NCBI GenBank assembly: GCA_937892155.1
Contig: CALAUG010000046.1
Location: forward strand, 7,619 to 71,618
From: an uncultured Bacteroidales bacterium
Lineage (GTDB): Bacteria; Bacteroidota; Bacteroidia; Bacteroidales; UBA1715
Length of the DNA stretch: 64,000 bases
Direction of reading: 5' to 3'
The notes beneath the pieces are model-generated. The model was given only the letters and a program-made list of their open reading frames with translations, did not search any database and had not been told where the DNA came from. Numbering within the stretch: position 1 is the first letter of the stretch; each line of letters begins with the position of its first letter. Of the stretch, positions 46,117 through 53,643 are shown piece by piece. The position numbers were made by a program, and so were the translations under genes.

Positions 46117-46486
46117 CACTCACTTCTGGGATTGAAAATGCAGGAGTTTTTGGTTCCTTCAAATCCATTCCATTTTCCTTTATTTGTTCACTTATACTGA
46201 CATAATTTTTTTCTTTTACCAGCAATTTCTGCGTTGCCACGTACGATGCACGCAATTCCTTTATCTCCTTCTCCAATTGTTTATTTTCCTGTTCCTTATA
46301 GTAGGCGTGATACCCATTGGCTATATACAACAAGCAAACAATCAACAAGCACAACGCAACTGGCAAGTGCTTTGATGATATTTTTTGGGCAATCAACTCA
46401 CCAGAGAAAAGGAATACGACATAATCACGTATTCTTTTTACGAATCCTGGCAGATGGATGCTCATTTGTTCGTCTTGTTTACTCAT
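46106..46486 (-). CDS. FtsL-like cell division protein
   Basis: The 126-residue product has an N-terminal cytoplasmic part of about 45 residues, one transmembrane helix (VALCLLIVCLLYIANGYHAYY, about 46-66) and a coiled-coil-prone region (QENKQLEKEIKELRASYVATQKLL; about 68-100) ending in a short tail. That is the layout of FtsL, and the gene sits exactly in the ftsL place between rsmH and ftsI, overlapping both (8 and 11 bases). Primary sequence similarity to E. coli FtsL is not apparent, as expected for this fast-evolving family, so the call is from topology and synteny. Confidence 0.8.
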   Translation of the reverse strand: MSKQDEQMSIHLPGFVKRIRDYVVFLFSGELIAQKISSKHLPVALCLLIVCLLYIANGYHAYYKEQENKQLEKEIKELRASYVATQKLLVKEKNYVSISEQIKENGMDLKEPKTPAFSIPEVSDGR

Positions 46487-47378
46487 TCTTTTCTACTATT
46501 CTTAATTTTGCACTCCGTGCCCTGTTATTTTCCTGTATCTCCGCATCCGAAGGAACAATCACTTTTTTTGAAACCGCCGTAAACGGTGTAGTCACATTTC
46601 CAAAAAAGTCTTGTTCCACATTTCCTTCTATATTTCCAGTCTTAAAAAAATTTTTCACCAAGCGGTCCTCCAACGAATGATATGTTATCACAACGAATCG
46701 GCCTCCTGGTTTCAAAATCTCCAATCCTCCCTGCAAAAAATCTTTCAAAGCCTGCATTTCATTATTAACCTCGATGCGCAGTGCCTGAAATATTTGAGAC
46801 AGATATTTGCTTTCTGTTTGTGGATTACAAAATTTCTGTCCTATTTTCTTTAAATCATCGGTCGTCTGAATCGGTGCTCCAGAACGGCGACTGATTATTT
46901 CTTGAGCCAACCGGCGGGCGTTTGCTATTTCGCCATAGTTTTTCAGCACCCTCGTCAGTTCATCTTCGTCATATTCGTTCACGACATTTGCCGCAGACTT
47001 TTTCACCGAGCGATCCATCCGCATATCCAACGGAGCATCGAAACGGAAAGAAAAGCCACGTTGTGCATCATCGAAATGATGTGACGAAACTCCTAAATCG
47101 GCCAATATTCCGTCAACCTGTCCAACTTCGAAAAACCGCATAAAATTCTTCACGTATGCGAAGTTGTGGTACACAAACGTAAAACGCTCATCGTCGAACG
47201 CATTTGCTTTGGCATCGGCATCTTGGTCAAAACCGAACAAATGGCCTTGGGTGAGTTTACCGAGTATCGCTGCCGAATGTCCCCCGCCACCAAATGTGGC
47301 GTCGATATATATTCCTTCCGGATTTATATTCAATCCCTCTACAGATTCGTGCAAAAGGACGGGAACATGGTATTTCAT
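46479..47378 (-). CDS. rsmH: 16S rRNA (cytosine(1402)-N(4))-methyltransferase
   Basis: RsmH (MraW) methylates N4 of C1402 in the 16S rRNA decoding centre. The 299-residue protein starts YHVPVLLHESVEGLN, has the SAM-binding IDATFGGGGHSAAIL near 25, GILADLGVSSHHFDDAQRGFSFRFDAPLDMRMD near 92-125, and C-terminal ALRIEVNNEMQAL and VVITYHSLEDRLVKNFF. These are the complete family signatures. It begins six bases after mraZ ends and overlaps the ftsL-like gene by eight bases. Confidence 0.97.
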   Translation of the reverse strand: MKYHVPVLLHESVEGLNINPEGIYIDATFGGGGHSAAILGKLTQGHLFGFDQDADAKANAFDDERFTFVYHNFAYVKNFMRFFEVGQVDGILADLGVSSHHFDDAQRGFSFRFDAPLDMRMDRSVKKSAANVVNEYDEDELTRVLKNYGEIANARRLAQEIISRRSGAPIQTTDDLKKIGQKFCNPQTESKYLSQIFQALRIEVNNEMQALKDFLQGGLEILKPGGRFVVITYHSLEDRLVKNFFKTGNIEGNVEQDFFGNVTTPFTAVSKKVIVPSDAEIQENNRARSAKLRIVEKNE

Positions 47379-47384
47379 ATAGCT

Positions 47385-47852
47385 CTACTCATTCAAATTA
47401 AAATCGTCAGTAAAAATTTCCCCGGCCAATTTCTCGAAATCATCCTGCGACATTTCGCTCGCTTCGTATTTCGATTTATCCCAGATTTCTATAATGCCTT
47501 CTACTCCAAGAAATACAACATCCTTTGACAAACCAGCAAAATCCATCAATCCTTTTGGAACCAACAAACGATTGGCTGAATCCAAAGTCAACTCCGTCGT
47601 TCCCTTACTAAATTCACGAAGGAACTCATTGTGCTTCGGATTGAACGGATTCAATTTTTTCGAAAACTGCTGCATGGTAGATTGCCAATTTTCCATAGGA
47701 TGAAGCTCCAAGCACTTCTTGTAGATACCTTTTTTCAGCACAAAACAAGGTGATTCTGCTGTTCCTCCCAATTGTCGAAACAACTGAGAAGGCAGTGGAA
47801 CACGCCCTTTTGCGTCTATTTTTCCAGTATGTTCACCTACAAATGTTACCAT
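47385..47852 (-). CDS. mraZ: Transcriptional regulator MraZ
   Basis: MraZ is a ring-forming DNA-binding protein with two AbrB-like domains that represses its own dcw operon in E. coli. I chose the ATG at 47852: it gives MVTFVGEHTGKIDAKGRVPLP, the usual start, and 155 residues. A longer open frame to 47963 would place the coding start upstream of the operator repeats and has no homology. The second domain has LDSANRLLVPKGLMDFAGLSKDVVFLGVEGIIEIWD near 95-130, matching the second SxxRxxLP-type half-site with R105. Direct repeats 39-78 bases upstream are its likely target. Confidence 0.95.
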   Translation of the reverse strand: MVTFVGEHTGKIDAKGRVPLPSQLFRQLGGTAESPCFVLKKGIYKKCLELHPMENWQSTMQQFSKKLNPFNPKHNEFLREFSKGTTELTLDSANRLLVPKGLMDFAGLSKDVVFLGVEGIIEIWDKSKYEASEMSQDDFEKLAGEIFTDDFNLNE

Positions 47853-47890
47853 ATAATTCTTTTTCGAATTCGTTGGTAAAAGTAAACACA

Positions 47891-47930
47891 TTTTTCCCAC
47901 TTTTTTACATTTTCTTCCACTTTTTCCCAC
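47891..47930 (-). promoter_or_regulatory. Probable MraZ operator: four 10-bp direct repeats
   Basis: On the minus strand the bases read in exact 10-mers: GTGGGAAAAA, GTGGAAGAAA, ATGTAAAAAA, GTGGGAAAAA. Known MraZ boxes are GTGGG-like half-sites repeated at a 10-bp spacing in the mraZ promoter, so this fits its operator. A second pair, GTGGG at 47971-47966 and 47961-47957, again 10 bp apart, lies further upstream towards metA. Confidence 0.75.
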
Positions 47931-48024
47931 ATTGTTAATAACTTTTTTCAAAAAATCCCACAACGCCCCACGAAAAAGCGTTTGAAGACTTTTTCAGAAA
48001 AAGTGGATAATCAAGAAAAAAGCG

Positions 48025-48032
48025 TACATTTG
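48025..48032 (+). promoter_or_regulatory. Putative metA promoter, -7 element
   Basis: TACATTTG, a full TAnnTTTG match, 17 bases before the metA ATG. The upstream -33 element is unclear. The site lies near the outer MraZ-like repeats, so cross-talk with the dcw operon is possible but unproven. Confidence 0.55.
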
Positions 48033-48049
48033 CGCACAAACAAAAAAAT

Positions 48050-48955
48050 ATGCCTGTTAATATTCCAGATAAACTTCCCGCAGTGGACATTCTCCGTAAC
48101 GAGAACGTGTTCGTAATGAACAATACAAGAGCTGAATCGCAAGATATCCGTCCTGTACGCATTGGAATATTAAACCTTATGCCAAACAAGGAAAAAACTG
48201 AGACACAAATAATTAGAATGCTCTCAAATTCTCCTTTACAGGTCGAAATCAGTTTGTTATACACACGTACCCATATTCCTTCACATACTTCGACGGAATA
48301 TCTCCATACGTTTTACAAACCGATAGACGAATCGGGCAAACTCGATGGATTAATCATCACCGGTTCCCCTATCGACCATCTTTGGTTTAAAGACGTGGAT
48401 TTTTGGCCAGAACTGACCGAAATTTACGAATGGACTAAAACAAATGTAACCTCAACGTTCCATATCTGCTGGGGTGCCTTTGCTGCCATATACTATTACT
48501 ATGGAATCAACAAGCATTGGCGCGACGATAAAATTTTCGGTGTCTTTAAACATAACGTTCTTATGCCAAAAGAACCGATTGTAAGAGGTTTTGACGATGA
48601 ATTTTTGGTACCTCATTCACGTAATGCTTACCTAAAACCAGAGGAAGTCGCTGCGTGCAAAGATGTGGTTGATGTTATCTGCGAAGGACAAAATATTGGT
48701 CCTTACCTGATGGCATCAAAAGACAAGAAAAACATTTATGTATTTGGTCATTCCGAATACGACACACTTACGTTGAGCGATGAATATTTCAGAGATAAAG
48801 GGAAAGGTATGGACATCAACCTTCCCGAAAATTATTTTCCTCTAAACAATCCATCATTACCGCCACTAAACACGTGGAAAGCACATGGAAACCTATTGTA
48901 CAGCAATTGGCTGAACTACTACGTGTACCAAGAAACGCCTTACAATTTCAAATAA
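48050..48955 (+). CDS. metA: Homoserine O-acyltransferase MetA
   Basis: MetA acylates homoserine in methionine synthesis. The 301-residue protein has the family start MPVNIPDKLPAVDIL, the nucleophile segment STFHICWGAFAAIYYYYG (Cys near 142), VRGFDDEFLVPHSR near 190, YVFGHSEYDTLTLSDEYFRD (catalytic His near 235 and Glu near 237) and the end TWKAHGNLLYSNWLNYYVYQETPY. The residue that separates acetyl- from succinyl-CoA use (Gly in E. coli, Glu in acetyl-users) is Asp here (GSPIDHLWF), which points toward acetyl-CoA but is not proof. No other methionine genes are nearby. Confidence 0.95.
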   Translation: MPVNIPDKLPAVDILRNENVFVMNNTRAESQDIRPVRIGILNLMPNKEKTETQIIRMLSNSPLQVEISLLYTRTHIPSHTSTEYLHTFYKPIDESGKLDGLIITGSPIDHLWFKDVDFWPELTEIYEWTKTNVTSTFHICWGAFAAIYYYYGINKHWRDDKIFGVFKHNVLMPKEPIVRGFDDEFLVPHSRNAYLKPEEVAACKDVVDVICEGQNIGPYLMASKDKKNIYVFGHSEYDTLTLSDEYFRDKGKGMDINLPENYFPLNNPSLPPLNTWKAHGNLLYSNWLNYYVYQETPYNFK

Positions 48956-49015
48956 TACAATGTGCTTTCTTCATAAGAAAACACAAAAACGTATTACAAG
49001 AAAAGCAGATATTCG

Positions 49016-49023
49016 TATCTTTG
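49016..49023 (+). promoter_or_regulatory. Putative ftsE promoter, -7 element
   Basis: TATCTTTG, a full match, 16 bases before the ftsE ATG, with TTA (48994-48996) 19 bases upstream in the -33 place (consensus TTG). Confidence 0.55.
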
Positions 49024-49039
49024 TAGAAAATCAATAGCA

Positions 49040-49753
49040 ATGGCAAACAAGATTTACTTTAACAACGCGAACATTGGATACAATTACGACAATCCAATTT
49101 TATCCAATGTGTCTTTCTCGGTTGGCGAGGGAGAAATTGTCTATCTTATTGGAAAAACTGCTGCGGGAAAATCAAGTTTGCTAAAAACTATGTACGCCGA
49201 AATTCCTCTATTGGACGGAGAATCTGTCATTGCTGATTTTGATATGGCAAAAATCAAAAGGAAAAAGATTCCATATCTCCGCCGAAAAGTTTCGGTTGTC
49301 TTCCAAGATTTCCAACTGCTTTCCGATCGTAACGTACACGACAATTTAGCATTTGTATTGAAAGCAACTGGATGGTCGAAAGCTATACAAATACAGGCCC
49401 GTATTTCGGAAGTGCTTGCACAAGTTGGTTTAACCGACAAGGAGAACGACATGCCTCATCAACTTTCAGGTGGTGAGCAGCAACGTATTGCCATTGCACG
49501 TGCATTGCTTAACGATCCTGAGATTATCCTTGCCGATGAACCGACAGGAAATTTGGACCCAGAAACGTCAAACGAAATATTCCAACTATTCCATGCCATT
49601 GCGAAAACAGGTTGCACCGTTTTCATCGTCACTCACAACACACAAATGGTAAATCGTTATCCCGCACGCACACTACAATGCGAAGATGGCGCTGTAAAAG
49701 AATTATTGCAGAACGATGCACCTATTGACTTTGACTCTATAATGCAGGAATAA
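49040..49753 (+). CDS. ftsE: Cell division ATP-binding protein FtsE
   Basis: FtsE is the ABC ATPase that, with FtsX, controls cell-wall hydrolases at division. The 237 residues match. Visible motifs: Walker A LIGKTAAGKSSLLK (residues 37-50; the usual G-x-S-G is G-K-T-A here), Q-loop VVFQDFQLLSDRNVHDNLAF, signature HQLSGGEQQRIAIARALL near 136-153, Walker B IILADEPTGNLDPETS near 158 and H-loop FIVTHNTQM. The QDFQLL-DR-V-NLAF series is FtsE-like rather than SufC-like. Its partner ftsX is far away, at 62957-63835. The stop overlaps the sufB start (TAATG at 49753). Confidence 0.92.
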   Translation: MANKIYFNNANIGYNYDNPILSNVSFSVGEGEIVYLIGKTAAGKSSLLKTMYAEIPLLDGESVIADFDMAKIKRKKIPYLRRKVSVVFQDFQLLSDRNVHDNLAFVLKATGWSKAIQIQARISEVLAQVGLTDKENDMPHQLSGGEQQRIAIARALLNDPEIILADEPTGNLDPETSNEIFQLFHAIAKTGCTVFIVTHNTQMVNRYPARTLQCEDGAVKELLQNDAPIDFDSIMQE

Positions 49754-51195
49754 TGGCAGACAAAGACGTTCTTGACAATTTAGAATCCGAAGAATACAAA
49801 TACGGATTTACCTCTAACGTTGCGACAGACGTTTTCCCTCCGGGGCTAAACGAGGATATAATCCGACAAATTTCCGCCATAAAAAATGAACCGGAATGGT
49901 TGCTGGATTTCCGGTTGAAAGCATATCGCCACTGGATTACATTAAAACATCCAACATGGGGACATTTGAAATTTGACATTCCTGATTTTCAGAGCATCAG
50001 CTATTATGCGCAGCCAAAGGACAAAGCGAAATACGAGTCGCTTGACGAGGTTGATCCTGAAATTATAGACACGTTCAACAAATTGGGAATTCCTTTGGAG
50101 GAACAAAAAATGCTGTCGGGAGTTGCTGTCGATGCAGTGTTTGATAGTGTTTCGGTTCACACACAGTTCCGCGACCAATTGAACGCAAAAGGAATCATTT
50201 TCTGTTCGTTCAGCGAGGCGGCCAAAAACTATCCTGATTTAGTACAAAAATATTTGGGTTCGGTTGTTCCTTATACCGACAATTACTATGCAGCATTGAA
50301 CGCAGCAGTATTCAGCGACGGTTCATTTGTTTATATTCCGAAGGGCGTCCGTTGTCCAGTGGAATTGTCGACATATTTCCGTATTAACGCATCAAAAACT
50401 GGTCAGTTTGAGCGAACGCTGATTGTGGCCGACGATGATGCGTATGTAAGTTATTTGGAAGGTTGTACCGCTCCTATGCGTGATGAAAACCAATTGCACG
50501 CCGCTGTGGTAGAATTGGTTGCACACGAAAATGCCGAAATAAAATATTCAACTGTACAAAACTGGTACGCAGGCGACAAAGATGGGAACGGTGGCATTTA
50601 CAACTTCGTCACAAAACGTGGCCTGTGCAAAGGAAACAATTCAAAAATTTCGTGGACGCAGGTTGAAACCGGTTCGGCAATTACGTGGAAATATCCGAGC
50701 ACAATATTGAAAGGCGATAATTCTGTTTCTGAATTTTATTCTGTTGCAGTTACCCGCAATCATCAGCAGGCCGACACAGGAACCAAGATGATTCACATTG
50801 GCAAGAATACAAAAAGCACCATCATTTCGAAAGGTATTTCTCTTGGCGAAAGCAATAATTCATACAGAGGTTTGGTTCGTATGAGCAAATCTGCCGAAAA
50901 CGCACACAATTTTTCTCAGTGCGATTCACTGCTGATTGGTTCAAAATGTGGTGCCCACACCTTCCCTGTTATCGATATTCAAAACAATACGGCAACGGTA
51001 GAGCACGAAGCAACGACATCAAAAATTGCCGACGACCAAATCTTTTATTGCAATCAACGAGGCATTTCCACCGAAAGTGCAATGAGCTTGATTGTCAACG
51101 GATTTGCAAAAGAAGTGCTTACCCATCTTCCTATGGAATTCGCTGTTGAAGCACACAAATTGATTGCCCTTTCAATGGAAGGAAGTGTGGGTTGA
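49753..51195 (+). CDS. sufB: Fe-S cluster assembly scaffold SufB
   Basis: SufB is the scaffold of the SUF iron-sulfur assembly complex SufBCD. The 480-residue protein has the family features: FTSNVATDVFPPGLNEDII near 20, WLLDFRLKAYRHW near 50, the SufBD beta-helix core (GCTAPMRDENQLHAAVVELVAHENAEIKYSTVQNWY near 235, VTKRGLCKGNNSKISWTQVETGSAITWKYPS near 290) and the conserved terminal segment (VEHEATTSKIADDQIFYCNQRGIS near 415; the Cys and Glu are expected at the SufD interface). sufC and sufD are not in the window; the gene is coupled to ftsE instead. Start and stop overlap its neighbours (TAATG, TGATG). Confidence 0.96.
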   Translation: MADKDVLDNLESEEYKYGFTSNVATDVFPPGLNEDIIRQISAIKNEPEWLLDFRLKAYRHWITLKHPTWGHLKFDIPDFQSISYYAQPKDKAKYESLDEVDPEIIDTFNKLGIPLEEQKMLSGVAVDAVFDSVSVHTQFRDQLNAKGIIFCSFSEAAKNYPDLVQKYLGSVVPYTDNYYAALNAAVFSDGSFVYIPKGVRCPVELSTYFRINASKTGQFERTLIVADDDAYVSYLEGCTAPMRDENQLHAAVVELVAHENAEIKYSTVQNWYAGDKDGNGGIYNFVTKRGLCKGNNSKISWTQVETGSAITWKYPSTILKGDNSVSEFYSVAVTRNHQQADTGTKMIHIGKNTKSTIISKGISLGESNNSYRGLVRMSKSAENAHNFSQCDSLLIGSKCGAHTFPVIDIQNNTATVEHEATTSKIADDQIFYCNQRGISTESAMSLIVNGFAKEVLTHLPMEFAVEAHKLIALSMEGSVG

Positions 51196-51722
51196 TGACG
51201 AAACAAGACTTCATACACAAAATTACCACCGAAGGCATCAATATGAATATGTCGGAAATGGTTGCGTTGATTGAAAACGGTGACATTTCCATAGAAACAG
51301 TTTTTCATATTGTAACCGAGAATATCGACCCACAATCGTGGTTTGCATGTTGGATTCTCAATCATTATGCAGACAATCATCCATCAGCAGCAGAACCGTA
51401 TCTGGACGAAATCGTTCTGCTTTTGCCGCAGGTTTCACGGACAGGCTTGCTCCGTTTGCTGCTTCGTTTGGTTATTCTTGCTCCCAATTGGAAGATTGAA
51501 AAACTTGGTCTTTTATTGGATTTTTGCTTGAATACACTGACGAATATGTCCATTCCAGTTGGCGTAAAAGCCAACGCAATGTCAATTATCGACCGGATTG
51601 CCGAAACAGAACCCGACATCCGCGAGGAAGCACTATTGATTATAGAGGAACAAGTTCCCTACCTCTCTGCAGGAGGCCTTAGCAAAGCAAAAAAAATACT
51701 AAAGAAATATAGGACGGAATAA
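51195..51722 (+). CDS. HEAT-like helical protein of unknown function
   Basis: I do not recognise a named family. The 175-residue product (ATG at 51195, overlapping the sufB stop as TGATG) is predicted all-helical, with repeated 30-40-residue helix pairs (SWFACWILNHYADNHP; GLLRLLLRLVILAPNWKIEKLGLLLDF; VKANAMSIIDRIAETEPDIREEALLIIEEQV) and a basic C-terminus (KAKKILKKYRTE). This is the pattern of a HEAT/ARM-like repeat protein that would bind another protein. Tight coupling to sufB hints at a function with it, but no known SUF component matches. It converges on thyA with no gap (51722/51723). Confidence 0.75.
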   Translation: MTKQDFIHKITTEGINMNMSEMVALIENGDISIETVFHIVTENIDPQSWFACWILNHYADNHPSAAEPYLDEIVLLLPQVSRTGLLRLLLRLVILAPNWKIEKLGLLLDFCLNTLTNMSIPVGVKANAMSIIDRIAETEPDIREEALLIIEEQVPYLSAGGLSKAKKILKKYRTE

Positions 51723-52517
51723 CTAAACGCTCACATCTCCCTTAATATGTGGATGTGGATTGTAGTTCAAAATTTCTATATCCTCATATTTGAAATCAAA
51801 CAAATCCTTTACTCCTGGATTCAAGCGTAATGTAGGCAACTCACGAGGTTCTCTCGTCAACTGCAACTTACATTGTTCTATATGATTTTTGTATATATGC
51901 ACATCGCCGAATGTATGTACGAACTCTCCCACCTGCAAGCCACACACTTGTGCAATCATATGCGTCAACAGTGCATACGAAGCAATATTAAAAGGAACGC
52001 CAAGAAACAAATCGGCACTTCGTTGATACAACTGGCACGACAATTTTCCATTCGCAACATAGAATTGGAACAAAGTATGACAAGGAGGCAACGCCATATC
52101 ATTTACCATTGCTGCATTCCACGAACTCAAAATTAAACGACGTGAATCAGGATTAGTTTTTATCTGTTCAACCAATTGAGAAATTTGATCAACTTCACCA
52201 CCATCGTATGTCGGCCAGTGTCTCCACTGATAACCATATACAGGACCCAAGTCACCATTTTCGTCAGCCCATTCATCCCATATTGTCACATTATTGTCGT
52301 GCAGATATTTAATATTAGTATCACCTTTCAAAAACCAAAGCAATTCATGAAAAATAGCACGGGTGTACAGTTTTTTCGTCGTCAAAAGAGGAAATCCTTT
52401 TTGCAAGTCAAAACGCATTTGATAGCCAAAAATACTCAATGTTCCAGTACCTGTTCTATCATCTTTGGAAACACCTTCCTCTAAAATCTTCTTTACTAAA
52501 TCTAAATATTGCTGCAT
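51723..52517 (-). CDS. thyA: Thymidylate synthase
   Basis: ThyA methylates dUMP to dTMP with methylene-tetrahydrofolate. ATG at 52517 gives MQQYLDLVKKILEEG and 264 residues, the same length as E. coli ThyA. Motifs: DRTGTGTLSIFGYQMRFDL, LLWFLKGDTNIKYL, IWDEWADENGDLGPVYGYQWR, ALPPCHTLFQFYV with the nucleophile Cys near 146, LYQRSADLFLGVPFNIASYALL and YNPHPHIKGDVSV at the end. A -7 element lies upstream; thyA is transcribed in the same direction as murB but has its own likely promoter. Confidence 0.98.
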   Translation of the reverse strand: MQQYLDLVKKILEEGVSKDDRTGTGTLSIFGYQMRFDLQKGFPLLTTKKLYTRAIFHELLWFLKGDTNIKYLHDNNVTIWDEWADENGDLGPVYGYQWRHWPTYDGGEVDQISQLVEQIKTNPDSRRLILSSWNAAMVNDMALPPCHTLFQFYVANGKLSCQLYQRSADLFLGVPFNIASYALLTHMIAQVCGLQVGEFVHTFGDVHIYKNHIEQCKLQLTREPRELPTLRLNPGVKDLFDFKYEDIEILNYNPHPHIKGDVSV

Positions 52518-52538
52518 AACGTGAACAATTTTATATAA

Positions 52539-52546
52539 CAAATATA
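52539..52546 (-). promoter_or_regulatory. Putative thyA promoter, -7 element
   Basis: Minus strand TATATTTG, full match, 21 bases before the thyA ATG. A TTG at 52573-52571 lies 24 bases upstream, longer than the usual 19-21 spacer. Confidence 0.5.
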
Positions 52547-52598
52547 CAGTTTACTACGATTCTTTTTTCGCAATTCGTAATTTGTTACTAACAAGATT

Positions 52599-53606
52599 TT
52601 AATGTAGATATATCACTTCTGGTTCTATTGTAATTCCGTATGTTTCAAGCACTTGCTTTTGAATATATTCGGCAAGTGCAACGACATCGGAACTGGTTGC
52701 ACCACCCGCATTTGTCAGCACCAACGCCTGGTGGTCGTGAACTTTTGCACCACCAATTTGATAGCCTTTCAAGCCAAGCGAATCTATCAGCCAGCCAGCC
52801 GCAATTTTTATTTTACCTTCTGGAGCTGGATATGTCACCATTGCGGGAAACTGAATGTGCAATTTTTCTGCAACAGTGGCTTCAACAACTGGATTTTTGA
52901 AAAAGCTTCCCGCACTGCCTATCTCCTTCGGATCAGGCAATTTCGCCTTACGAGTTTGAATAATTCCATCACGTACAGTCTGCAATGTTGCAGTCTGCTC
53001 GTCTATGACATTTTTCAAACTACCATAATTCAAATTAAACGGTGCCTCTTTCTGTAAGGCGTACACGACTTCCGTAACGATATATTTGCCAGCTGCTTCG
53101 TGCTTAAAAATACTATCGCGGTAACCAAAACAACATTCCTTCTTAGTAAATACCTTTTGAGCCTGATCGGCAATCGCAATACAATGTACTTCGTGAATAC
53201 TGTCACCTGCTTCGGAACCGTATGCGCCGATATTCTGCACTGGACTTGCGCCAACGCAGCCTGGAATAAACGACAGATTTTCTACTCCATGTAATTTATG
53301 TTCCACAGCCCAACATACAAAATCGTCCCATACTTCGCCAGCGGCAACTTTCACAAAGACCGTATTCCCTTCCTCGCCCACAATGTCAATGCCTTTCGTC
53401 TCTGGATGAATTATTGTTCCCGCATAATCGCCGGTAAACAATATATTGCTTCCACCGCCCAACACATAAAACGGCATATCGCTACGGAAATCTGTTTTCA
53501 AAAATTGTTCTAATTCATACGTGTTCTGATATGAGAAGAACACCTTCGCTTTAGCATCTATGCCAAACGTGTTGAAATTTTTGAGAGAAAAATTGTTGTA
53601 TTGCAT
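52599..53606 (-). CDS. murB: UDP-N-acetylenolpyruvoylglucosamine reductase
   Basis: MurB reduces UDP-GlcNAc-enolpyruvate to UDP-MurNAc with FAD and NADPH. The 335-residue protein has NTFGIDAKAKVFF near 10, FYVLGGGSNILFTGDYAGTIIH near 46 (FAD loop), GCVGASPVQNIGAYGSEAGD near 116, CCFGYRDSIFK near 160 (type I Tyr), GSAGSFFKNPVV near 232 with the proton-donor Ser, and the terminal Glu in TIEPEVIY. It lies outside the dcw cluster, as often in Bacteroidota. It is divergent from the glycosyltransferase gene, with overlapping promoter regions. Confidence 0.97.
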   Translation of the reverse strand: MQYNNFSLKNFNTFGIDAKAKVFFSYQNTYELEQFLKTDFRSDMPFYVLGGGSNILFTGDYAGTIIHPETKGIDIVGEEGNTVFVKVAAGEVWDDFVCWAVEHKLHGVENLSFIPGCVGASPVQNIGAYGSEAGDSIHEVHCIAIADQAQKVFTKKECCFGYRDSIFKHEAAGKYIVTEVVYALQKEAPFNLNYGSLKNVIDEQTATLQTVRDGIIQTRKAKLPDPKEIGSAGSFFKNPVVEATVAEKLHIQFPAMVTYPAPEGKIKIAAGWLIDSLGLKGYQIGGAKVHDHQALVLTNAGGATSSDVVALAEYIQKQVLETYGITIEPEVIYLH

Positions 53607-53622
53607 TGTTTCGCTATTTTTA
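53593..53622 (+). promoter_or_regulatory. Putative promoter of the glycosyltransferase gene
   Basis: TTG at 53593-53595, 19-base spacer, TATTTTTA at 53615-53622, one mismatch to the consensus at the last base. It lies inside the start of divergent murB, so the two promoters would interfere. Confidence 0.4.
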
Positions 53623-53630
53623 CAAATGTA
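53623..53630 (-). promoter_or_regulatory. Putative murB promoter, -7 element
   Basis: Minus strand TACATTTG, full match, 16 bases before the murB ATG. No -33 TTG at 19-21 bases. Confidence 0.5.
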
Positions 53631-53643
53631 AGAATTTTTCCGT

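Noticed and set aside
47853..47963. Extended mraZ start at 47963 adding 37 residues
   Set aside because: It would run through the 10-bp operator repeats and has no similarity to MraZ; the ATG at 47852 gives the normal length.
48003..48011. DnaA-box-like sequence (rc TTATCCACT) near metA
   Set aside because: Only one box, with a mismatch, and the same string occurs by chance inside the gene at about 29970; no cluster or AT-rich unwinding region with dnaA/dnaN.
49040..49753. ABC ATPase upstream of sufB as SufC
   Set aside because: Its motifs (VVFQDFQLLSDRNV and LSGGEQQRIAIARAL) match FtsE/LolD-type ATPases, not SufC.
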